Origin: Candidatus Uhrbacteria bacterium
Lineage (GTDB): Bacteria; Patescibacteriota; Patescibacteriia; UBA9934; GWF2-40-263
Length of the DNA: 5,169 bases
Assembly (NCBI GenBank): GCA_003511125.1
Contig: DOJV01000048.1
Span: 1,332-6,500 of the forward strand
Direction: 5' to 3'
The stretch's first letter is position 1, and the number at the start of each line of letters is the position of its first letter. The position numbers were made by a program, and so were the translations under genes. Of the stretch, positions 1-5,169 are shown one piece after another. The notes under the pieces were generated by a model, which saw only the letters and a list, made by a program, of their open reading frames with translations, did not search any database and was not told where the DNA came from.

Positions 1-957
1 AAAGGTTTGAATTTTCCGGATTCAATTTTAAAAGTCAGATCTTTAACCGAGAAAGATCGCCGTGACGCGGTTTTTTGTTTGGCCCAGGGAGTTCATTATA
101 TTGCCATGTCTTTTGTTACTTGTGCTGCCGATGTTAAAGATTTGCAAAGAATTTTAAAGAAAAATTTAAAGGTCGGCCAAGCTTGCCCCATGATCATCGC
201 CAAAATCGAAAAGCACGAGGCGGTTAAAAAATTCGACGAGATTCTAAAAGTTGTCGATGCCATCATGGTGGCCCGTGGCGATTTGGGGGTGGAAATTCTG
301 GCCGAGCAAGTGCCTTTGATTCAAAAAGAAATTATTAACAAGTGTCGGGCCGTCGGCAAGCCGGTTATTGTGGCCACCCAAATGCTCGACTCAATGATTC
401 GCAATCCGCGGCCAACCAGAGCCGAAGTTTCCGACGTGGCCAACGCGGTTATCGATCACACCGATGCGGTCATGCTTTCCGGCGAAACCGCCTCGGGTAA
501 ATATCCGGTCGAAGCTGTGGCTACTATGGCCAGGATTATTCAAGAAACCGAAGACTCGCCGTTTGACGACGTGCCTATCAAGGAAACCACTCATTTTGTA
601 AAAATTATTGAGGACGCTGTTGGTGGAGCGGCGAATTTGCTTTCACGTACTTTAAAAGCCGATGCAATTTTGGTAGCTGCTTTATCTGATGACACAGCGC
701 GTTTGGTTAGTCGTTTTCGTCCTGAAATGCCAATTTTTGCAGCCACGACTTCAGAATTTGTTCTTCGACAAATGTCTTTAATTTGGGCTGTGTCACCGTT
801 AATTGTTCCGAAATCAAATAATATAGACGATTTGATTACCAAGTCGATCGGTAAAATTAAGAAAAATCATTTAATTAAAAAAGGTGGTCGAATAATCGTT
901 TTGGCCGTTAATCCGGTTGGTAAACGAGCGGATTTTGTAGAAGTTAAAGAAGTTTAG
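1..957 (+). CDS. pyk: Pyruvate kinase, 3' part (5' end outside window)
   Basis: Pyruvate kinase transfers phosphate from phosphoenolpyruvate to ADP, giving pyruvate and ATP in the last step of glycolysis in the cytoplasm. The reading frame is open from base 1 and 318 residues are visible. The family is usually about 470-480 residues long, so the first part of the barrel and most of the B domain lie upstream; the TTG at base 7 is internal, not the start. Visible family motifs are the post-B-domain KGLNFPDS, then AKIEK with the catalytic Lys (202-204) and a metal-binding Glu (208-210), ARGDLGVE with the metal-binding Asp (280-282), ATQMLDSM with the substrate-contacting Thr (376-378), NPRPTRAE, and DAVMLSGETASGKYP. 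From about base 600 the regulatory C-terminal domain follows (SDDTARLVSRFRPEMPIFA). The protein ends in KRADFVEVKEV in place of the commoner GTTN-type end. All catalytic residues in view are intact, so it should be active. Two TAG codons in tandem end the frame. GC content is clearly higher in the barrel than in the C-terminal domain. Confidence 0.97.
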   Translation, partial: KGLNFPDSILKVRSLTEKDRRDAVFCLAQGVHYIAMSFVTCAADVKDLQRILKKNLKVGQACPMIIAKIEKHEAVKKFDEILKVVDAIMVARGDLGVEILAEQVPLIQKEIINKCRAVGKPVIVATQMLDSMIRNPRPTRAEVSDVANAVIDHTDAVMLSGETASGKYPVEAVATMARIIQETEDSPFDDVPIKETTHFVKIIEDAVGGAANLLSRTLKADAILVAALSDDTARLVSRFRPEMPIFAATTSEFVLRQMSLIWAVSPLIVPKSNNIDDLITKSIGKIKKNHLIKKGGRIIVLAVNPVGKRADFVEVKEV

Positions 958-958
958 T

Positions 959-1008
959 AGAGGTCATTGGTTTATGGTTCTGTCGTAGCGAGAGACCTCT
1001 GGTTTATG
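959..1008. repeat. Inverted repeat interleaved with a direct repeat after pyk
   Basis: AGAGGTC (959-965) is exactly complementary to GACCTCT (994-1000), with 28 nt between the arms. The 9-mer TGGTTTATG occurs at 968-976 and again at 1000-1008, so the direct repeat starts inside the loop and recurs at the foot of the stem. TCT (979-981) could pair with AGA (991-993) as an inner extension. No T-run follows the second arm (the next bases are TTAAAGAAAAGG), so a standard intrinsic terminator is unlikely. It could be an RNA hairpin at the pyk 3' end, a protein-binding site upstream of the next promoter, or chance. Confidence 0.4.
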
Positions 1009-1024
1009 TTAAAGAAAAGGGGAT

Positions 1025-1035
1025 TGTGATAAAAT
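1025..1035 (+). promoter_or_regulatory. Candidate extended -10 promoter for the three-gene cluster
   Basis: TGTGATAAAAT contains TG, one spacer base, then GATAAA, which matches TATAAT at four of six positions with an upstream TG as in extended -10 promoters. The predicted transcript would start near 1038-1042, giving a leader of about 25 nt before the ATG at 1066. There is no good -35 at the standard distance (the bases there are TATGTT). It lies in the only intergenic gap large enough for a promoter between pyk and the downstream genes. The call rests on motif and position only. Confidence 0.4.
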
Positions 1036-1065
1036 TTAAGGGCTTTAATTTTTAATTTTGATCTT

Positions 1066-3570
1066 ATGTTAGATGGCGGATCTTCCAGTGAGTTTCTTCG
1101 AAAAGCCGAAGCAGCGGTAAAAGCCGACTCGGTTAATTTTTCGGCGTATAAACGTTTGTATCAAGATGACGATTTAGAAACTCTCCAAGGTGTTTTGCGA
1201 GAGATTGCTTTTAGTCTTAAAGAAATCACCGATAAAAAAAGTTCTCGTTGGCAAGAACAAAAACAGCTTCAGATTTTGGCCGAAGAAGTTATGCAAGAAA
1301 AAGAAAAAAACAAACAAGAAGTTTTAGAAAAACTTTATCGGCATAAAACGAAAACCGAGTTGGAAAATTTGCGCGATGAGTTACGTCGTCAATTGCCGGA
1401 TCTTTTATCCAAATCTCAAAGACTTTTTTTGTCAGACGAAAAAAAAGATCGGGCCGGAGTGGTTTTTCGTCTTAAACAAACAGAATTGGCGGCGGTAGAC
1501 GCTCTAATAACAAAATTGGAAATTCCGGTGCCAGAACAGTCGGAAGTCAAAAATATTTCGGCCACGGCGGTGGCTGAGGCGGGCGGGGGAATAAAAGCTC
1601 CGGCTGTCGAAAATTTTGATCAGCCCGTATCCTCAGACAGTGAATTCGAAAAAAAGCTGGCGGCTAAGTTAGTCAAAAATCGTGTTAAGTTGACAGCTTC
1701 CGAATTTGGCAGTAAGTCGACAATTATTCTCCCCGAGGTTGATGATCAACGGACGGCTTTTGTTTCTGGGGTGAAGGATGAAGTTACTACTCATTCCCCA
1801 GAGTTTCAAACAGGAACACAGGCAGCGTCGCCGGCGGAAATCGCGGTAACGGCAGTAGCGGGCGGGGAAGACGGGGTAGCTGTTATCGACACAGCGACGG
1901 CAGCGGCCGCTGAGGCACAAGTCGAGGCCCAAAAGTTTCCTTGGAAAAAAATAAAGATTGAAGCCGGAAAAGAACAATCGGGTATTTTTGTGATTAATAA
2001 ACAGATTAAAAATCTTAAGCCCGGCGGAGTTTTGGAGTTCGGTACGCTAAGCGACGGAAATTCTTTGAAGTTGGAAAGAATGGCTAATGGTAAGTATCGG
2101 TTAGTCGGTATCGAAAATTGGATTTCCAAAAATAAAGGCGAAGTTTCGGATTTGGTTTTTGATCAAGAAGAAAACAATACTCGCTCTTTTAAATTATCTT
2201 GGTCTAATGGCGAGTATCGCAATATTCACGAGTGGCACCAATTAAAGAAAGGTGAAAACACCACAACTAATGTTTCAACAGTCGCGGAGGCTCCGGGTAC
2301 TCCGGTGGTTTCAGAACCTGTCCAAAATCAAGCGGTTGTCGAACAATCGGTCGAACCCGGTGGTCAAGGAGAACAGCATGGAAAATCGGAAGCGATGGCA
2401 GATAAATTAGGTATTGGCGCTTTGGTTAGAGAGGTGACAGCATTAAAAAAAGAAAATCCTGACAGTCCTCGTTTGGCTGAACTTTTGGAAAAAGGTGACG
2501 AGCATTTTGAACGCTTTGTTTCTCTTTCTAAGGACGATATAGAAAAAAGAATTGGGCCAGAAAAAACTGATAAAAAATTAAATGTCGAGCACGCGACTTT
2601 GTTAAGGAAAAGGGAAGAGGTAGCCGGACAAGATGGCAAAGAATTTAAACTTTTTGAAATTCAAGCGGCCATTGAAGCTATCGCGCAAATTTTAGACGAG
2701 CGTGTCGAACGGCGTCGTTTAAGAATAGAGGCGGCCGAAGCCGCAGTCGAGTCAACCGCGGCTCAAACCGTCGAGCCGGCTTCTGAACCGTCAACAGCTG
2801 TTTCCGAGAATGTCGTCACGTCGGAACCGGCTCAAGAATCAGGTGCGGTTTCGAATCCGGAAACTCCGGCTGTTGTCGAGGCTGCTCAATCTCCAGAAGA
2901 CCAGTGGGCAGATTTTGAACAAAAAGTCGCCGTGGCCAAGAAAAAATATGCCAAAAAATCTCTAAGGGCTTTAGACAAAGAATTAGAGCGTTTAAAAAAA
3001 CTAGAGGAAAATTTATCTCCACAATCAGATAAAGAAGCTTTGCTTTTAAACAGCGCGGCTCAAGAAGCGATTGGCAGACTTAAGGTAGAAAAAGAAGAAC
3101 AAGCCGCTTTAGCTCAGGAACAGTCAACCGAAGCTTCTGGTCAAGATTTGGAAGCGGAAGCGGCGGTGTCGGATAAAGCCATTGAGGCTCCAGAAGACAA
3201 TGTTGATATCGAAACGTCTTTAGGCGAAGCTGGAAAAATTGCTCGGCAATTTTTTGAGACTGGTTTAGCACAAGCCACAAACGAAGAAGGACGCGCGCGA
3301 TTTGAGGCTTATCTTGAAAAGGTACGGCAAGGTGATGTTATAAGTTCTATTGAGTTTTTGGGTCTTGATGGTCAAACCAAAGAAGCAGATTCGATTTTTG
3401 AATTTTTTACTTATTTGGCCAATTCTAAAAATTCCAAAGGTCTTAAAAAACAATTAAAAAATCAGCCAGAGATTATCGCTAGAATTAATTTACAAATCGA
3501 ACAGGCAAAAAAGTTTTTGAAAGCTCTAGAAAAACAAGCTCGTGCCGAGCAGAGCAACGAAGACGAATAA
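1066..3570 (+). CDS. Unrecognised 834-aa modular helical protein (A-B order)
   Basis: I do not recognise a named family. The start is the first ATG after an in-frame stop (TAA at 1030), with no alternative start codon between; no Shine-Dalgarno motif precedes it. Order of parts: a short Ser/Ala-rich N-terminus; module A (27-152), helical, with YKRLYQDDDLETLQGV and LAEEVM; an Ala/Val/Glu/Thr-rich linker (about 155-290); module B (about 316-390), probably beta-rich, with EFGTLSDGNSL, FDQEEN and GEYRNI; a linker (about 396-440); a helical segment (450-560) whose SLS...AIAQIL half resembles the second half of module A; a Pro/Ala/Glu/Ser linker (about 562-612); a charged helical segment (614-685); an acidic linker; and a C-terminal region (about 714-834) with KIARQFFETGLA and a Lys-rich end. 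There is no signal peptide, membrane segment, Walker motif or catalytic signature, so it is probably cytoplasmic. Modules A and B recur in reversed order in the protein encoded from 3788. A scaffold or adaptor role is conceivable but unproven. Confidence 0.9.
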   Translation: MLDGGSSSEFLRKAEAAVKADSVNFSAYKRLYQDDDLETLQGVLREIAFSLKEITDKKSSRWQEQKQLQILAEEVMQEKEKNKQEVLEKLYRHKTKTELENLRDELRRQLPDLLSKSQRLFLSDEKKDRAGVVFRLKQTELAAVDALITKLEIPVPEQSEVKNISATAVAEAGGGIKAPAVENFDQPVSSDSEFEKKLAAKLVKNRVKLTASEFGSKSTIILPEVDDQRTAFVSGVKDEVTTHSPEFQTGTQAASPAEIAVTAVAGGEDGVAVIDTATAAAAEAQVEAQKFPWKKIKIEAGKEQSGIFVINKQIKNLKPGGVLEFGTLSDGNSLKLERMANGKYRLVGIENWISKNKGEVSDLVFDQEENNTRSFKLSWSNGEYRNIHEWHQLKKGENTTTNVSTVAEAPGTPVVSEPVQNQAVVEQSVEPGGQGEQHGKSEAMADKLGIGALVREVTALKKENPDSPRLAELLEKGDEHFERFVSLSKDDIEKRIGPEKTDKKLNVEHATLLRKREEVAGQDGKEFKLFEIQAAIEAIAQILDERVERRRLRIEAAEAAVESTAAQTVEPASEPSTAVSENVVTSEPAQESGAVSNPETPAVVEAAQSPEDQWADFEQKVAVAKKKYAKKSLRALDKELERLKKLEENLSPQSDKEALLLNSAAQEAIGRLKVEKEEQAALAQEQSTEASGQDLEAEAAVSDKAIEAPEDNVDIETSLGEAGKIARQFFETGLAQATNEEGRARFEAYLEKVRQGDVISSIEFLGLDGQTKEADSIFEFFTYLANSKNSKGLKKQLKNQPEIIARINLQIEQAKKFLKALEKQARAEQSNEDE
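1144..1521 (+). repeat. Module A, copy 1 (protein-level repeat, residues 27-152)
   Basis: This segment encodes an approximately 125-residue helical module that aligns without any gap to residues 325-450 of the protein encoded from 3788 (constant offset of 298 residues). In the first 50 positions 24 are identical, including Y..., DDL.TLQGV..EI, RxQEQ and LQxLAxEVM. The second half is less conserved (about 20 of 73) but keeps Y, EL, L..L, a D.K.D-like turn and EL.AV..L. The DNA differs mostly at third positions and by many substitutions, so the duplication is old. Confidence 0.85.
2011..2235 (+). repeat. Module B, copy 1 (protein-level repeat, residues 316-390)
   Basis: This segment encodes an approximately 75-residue module shared with residues 173-246 of the protein encoded from 3788. 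Alignment is ungapped from N316 to N370, then needs one single-residue indel before a shared Trp. Shared motifs are LKxGG, EFGTxSxGNSLxxE, FDxEEN, W..GEYRNI and a following E. About 31 of 74 positions are identical. Alternating hydrophobic residues and GN/NG turns suggest short beta strands, unlike the helical segments around it. No named domain is recognised. Confidence 0.85.
2479..2700 (+). repeat. Diverged copy of the module A second half (residues 472-545)
   Basis: Residues 472-545 resemble the second half of module A. An aromatic residue (F484) is followed by SLSKDDIEKR, a Lys/Arg-rich middle, a D-containing turn and then AIEAIAQIL. The SLS to AIAQIL distance is 52 residues, against 50 in each of the two clear module A copies (SLS...AVEQLL and HKT...AVDALI). 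Identity is low and the composition is biased toward Glu, Lys and Ala, so convergence of coiled-coil-like sequence is a real alternative. Confidence 0.4.
2899..3087 (+). repeat. Possible short third copy of the helical hairpin (residues 612-674)
   Basis: Residues 612-674 follow the same plan: Y628, then SLRALDKELERLKKLE, a turn containing SPQSDKE, and an AQEAIGRL-like helix. The spacing from Tyr to the final helix is about 12 residues shorter than in module A. The match is to a pattern rather than clear identity, so this call is weak and may only reflect charged helical composition. Confidence 0.25.
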
Positions 3571-3581
3571 AAAAATAAAAT

Positions 3582-3779
3582 ATGACCACGCAAGATTTTT
3601 CAAAAATTGACCAAACGGTTTCTGATGCAAAAAAAATAACCAAGCAGTTTGATGACAGTTTGGCAACTTTAAAAAACGGTCACGACGAGAATCTGAATCA
3701 AGCCATTAAACAAGTCGAACAAAAAGCTACCGGTCGAGTTCGTAATTTTATTGATCAATTATTTTCTAATAATAATTAA
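3582..3779 (+). CDS. Unrecognised 65-aa helical protein
   Basis: This small gene starts 11 nt after the stop of the 834-aa gene and ends 8 nt before the next ATG, so it is almost certainly cotranscribed with both. The protein is hydrophilic and probably forms two helices (about residues 5-28 and 33-61) with an NGHDEN turn between, ending in NNN. It has no Cys, Trp, signal peptide or membrane segment. The stretch DAKKITKQFDDSLA resembles EAGKIARQFFETGLA in the C-terminal region of the 834-aa protein, so it may be a stand-alone relative of that segment. There is no Shine-Dalgarno motif; the upstream bases are a run of A and T. Position, tight spacing and a sensible helical sequence support a real gene despite its size. 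Function is unknown. Confidence 0.75.
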   Translation: MTTQDFSKIDQTVSDAKKITKQFDDSLATLKNGHDENLNQAIKQVEQKATGRVRNFIDQLFSNNN

Positions 3780-3787
3780 TTTAGCAT

Positions 3788-5169
3788 ATGGCAAATCCTC
3801 CAGAAGAACAAAAAACCCCGGAATCCGGAGCCGCTCAAAATAAACCAGAGGAACCAAAAGTTTCTGAGCACAGCCCGGAGGGGATTTATAAAAAGTTCGA
3901 ACAACAACGCGAAGCTGCTGGCGAGAGTGTTGAGGGTCGTCTGAAAGCGGCTAACGAGGCGGTTAAGGCTTTGCAAGATTATATTTCTCGCCGCACCGGC
4001 GGATTTGAAAAGTTGGTTCAAGCCGGACCGGATATTTTAGCAGGTGCCGCCAAGCATATTGGTGCTGAAGAAAACGGCGAGGTTTTAGAAATGCTTAAAG
4101 CTGGAAATCAAAAACTTTTAGAACAAGCGCGGGTTTTTGAACAGCAGGCCAGGGCCGATTTGGCCAAGATGATCAGTACTTTGGTCAAAGAAAAAGGCGA
4201 AGTGGCCACGAAGGCAGTGCAAAAATCAGAAAGGTGGCAACCGCTTATGTCTGAAACCGGTCGCAAGGAAAAAGCCGTAGAAGAAGTAAAACAGGTTTTG
4301 GACGGCTTGAAAGTTGGGGGCAGGGTTGAGTTTGGTACGCACAGTCAGGGGAATTCTTTAATTGTCGAAAAAGTCGCTGACAATAAGTTTGATTTAACAG
4401 GTGTTGTTGGCGGCAAGGAGCAATCTTTGGCCAAAGGCCAAGAACCGGCTTTTGATAAAGAAGAAAACGGCGATTTTTTTGGCTTCAAATGGCCGGGTGG
4501 CGAGTATCGAAATATCAGAGAGTTTGTACTCCGACCCGTGGAAATCAAGACCGTCGAATCTGAAAAACAAACAGATGCCAGAAAGGAATTGTCTGAAGAA
4601 GCTTCTCAAAAATTTTTAAATGATAAAATAGATACCAAACTTGAAGTTCCGACTAAAAAAATGCCGGCAAAAGAAACAGTTGTTGAAAATTCAGACCAGA
4701 CCGTCGAATCTGGGTTGTCGGCCACGGCAGAAAAAAAGAGTAAATCCGATAAGTTGGACGGTTATCGGCAGATGTACGAAGAGGATGATTTGGCAACTCT
4801 TCAAGGTGTCATGACAGAAATTACCAGAAGTTTTGGAGATCTGGCTGAGAACGACCAGGCTCGTCGACAAGAACAAAGCGCTCTCCAAAAATTGGCCGAC
4901 GAGGTTATGATTAAAAAAGAGGCCGAGTTGCAAAAAGATTTTGTGGAAAAATACGGATCTTTATCGAATTCGGAACTGAAATCAAAGGAGGCCGATCTTG
5001 TTGGTAAATTATTAAAGCTTGAGAATAAGCGGGATAAAATTGCCGCCGAAGATCCAAAAGGCGACAAGGTAAGAATCGATTGTCGAAAAAAAGAGAGTGA
5101 GTTGAGGGCAGTCGAACAGTTGCTCGGTGTCAAGAAATCGCTAGAGGAAAAATTCCCTAACAAAATTCC
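3788..5169 (+). CDS. Unrecognised modular helical protein (B-A order), 3' end outside window
   Basis: The frame opens with ATG at 3788 and stays open to the window end, giving 460 complete codons. I do not recognise a named family. Order of parts: a Pro/Glu-rich, probably disordered N-terminus (1-30); a long helical region without a counterpart in the 834-aa protein (about 31-160, with RLKAANEAVKALQDY and ARVFEQQARADLAKM); module B (173-246) with VEFGTHSQGNSL, FDKEEN and GEYRNI; a charged linker (about 250-322); and module A (325-450 and perhaps beyond) with YRQMYEEDDLATLQGV and LADEVM. The start sits 8 nt after the 65-aa gene and has no Shine-Dalgarno motif. There is no signal peptide, membrane segment or enzyme motif. 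It shares both modules with the 834-aa protein in reversed order, so the two are paralogous in part and probably work together or in parallel. Further modules may follow beyond the window. Confidence 0.9.
   Translation, partial: MANPPEEQKTPESGAAQNKPEEPKVSEHSPEGIYKKFEQQREAAGESVEGRLKAANEAVKALQDYISRRTGGFEKLVQAGPDILAGAAKHIGAEENGEVLEMLKAGNQKLLEQARVFEQQARADLAKMISTLVKEKGEVATKAVQKSERWQPLMSETGRKEKAVEEVKQVLDGLKVGGRVEFGTHSQGNSLIVEKVADNKFDLTGVVGGKEQSLAKGQEPAFDKEENGDFFGFKWPGGEYRNIREFVLRPVEIKTVESEKQTDARKELSEEASQKFLNDKIDTKLEVPTKKMPAKETVVENSDQTVESGLSATAEKKSKSDKLDGYRQMYEEDDLATLQGVMTEITRSFGDLAENDQARRQEQSALQKLADEVMIKKEAELQKDFVEKYGSLSNSELKSKEADLVGKLLKLENKRDKIAAEDPKGDKVRIDCRKKESELRAVEQLLGVKKSLEEKFPNKI
4304..4525 (+). 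repeat. Module B, copy 2 (protein-level repeat, residues 173-246)
   Basis: This is the counterpart of the module at 2011-2235. Conserved positions include LKxGG at its start, EFGTxSxGNSL, FDxEEN, a Trp, and GEYRNI before E245. Here the segment between the EEN and the Trp is one residue shorter and reads GDFFGFKW. In this protein the module comes before module A, the opposite of the other copy. Confidence 0.85.
4760..5137 (+). repeat. Module A, copy 2 (protein-level repeat, residues 325-450)
   Basis: This is the counterpart of the module at 1144-1521, aligned at a constant offset of 298 residues from Y326 to at least L445. The most conserved part is the first 50 residues (Y...Y..DDL.TLQGV..EI and QEQ..LQ.LA.EVM). 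The second half is a charged helical hairpin with a turn near EDPKGDK. The module ends close to the window edge, so its C-terminal limit is uncertain. Confidence 0.85.

Noticed and set aside
7..9. TTG near the window start as the pyruvate kinase start codon
   Set aside because: The frame is open to base 1, and the sequence begins at the KGLNFPDS motif that normally follows the B domain, so the true start is well upstream.
959..1000. Intrinsic terminator for pyk
   Set aside because: The 7-bp stem has a 28-nt loop and is not followed by a T-run.
1669..2129. Overlapping minus-strand open frames opposite the 834-aa gene
   Set aside because: They are antisense shadows of the GC-rich linker and module B, with low-complexity Cys/Arg- or Ser/Pro-rich translations.
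1066..3570. Assignment of the 834-aa protein as an SMC-like or other chromosome-segregation ATPase because of its charged helices
   Set aside because: There is no Walker A, signature or Walker B motif, and the helices are short segments broken by linkers, not long heptad coils.
4401..4619. 72-codon open frame on the + strand in another frame
   Set aside because: It sits wholly inside the modular gene starting at 3788, whose frame is confirmed by homology to module B across the same bases.
4801..5163. 120-codon open frame on the minus strand
   Set aside because: It lies opposite module A of a well-supported + strand gene, its Ser/Phe/Leu-rich translation is typical of the antisense of Glu/Lys-rich sequence, and it has no recognisable domain.

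Overview
The window reads as a stretch of bacterial chromosome with four genes, all on the + strand, plus one short intergenic region. The only gene of known function is the 3' part of a pyruvate kinase gene (1-957). The other three are closely spaced genes for highly charged, helix-rich proteins that I cannot assign to a named family: 834 aa (1066-3570), 65 aa (3582-3779) and a protein cut by the window end (3788-5169, 460 full codons visible). The composition is moderately AT-rich, with AAA/GAA/TTT/TTA common. No recognisable Shine-Dalgarno motif precedes any of the three complete starts, the standard code works throughout, and the unknown proteins look lineage-specific. Together this fits an uncultivated bacterium of the Candidate Phyla Radiation (Patescibacteria/Parcubacteria-like), but that placement is an inference with only moderate support.

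Layout: pyruvate kinase ends in tandem TAG stops. A 108-bp gap follows, holding a 7-bp inverted repeat interleaved with a 9-bp direct repeat, then an extended -10-like promoter candidate about 30 bp before the next start. The three unknown genes follow with gaps of 11 and 8 nt, so they are probably one transcript.

The main result is that the two large unknown proteins are modular relatives of each other. Both carry an approximately 125-residue helical module (A) that aligns with no gap between them (residues 27-152 and 325-450; 24 identities in the first 50 positions). Both also carry an approximately 75-residue, probably beta-rich module (B) with shared FGT.S.GNSL, FD.EEN and GEYRNI motifs. 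The order is reversed: A then B in the first protein, B then A in the second. The first protein also appears to hold one or two diverged copies of the second half of module A. The 65-aa protein between them weakly resembles the C-terminal region of the first protein. No enzyme motif, signal peptide or membrane segment is visible in these three proteins. The simplest reading is a set of cytoplasmic structural or adaptor proteins built from a shared kit of modules, with unknown function. There are no tRNA or rRNA genes, CRISPR arrays or insertion sequences in the window.
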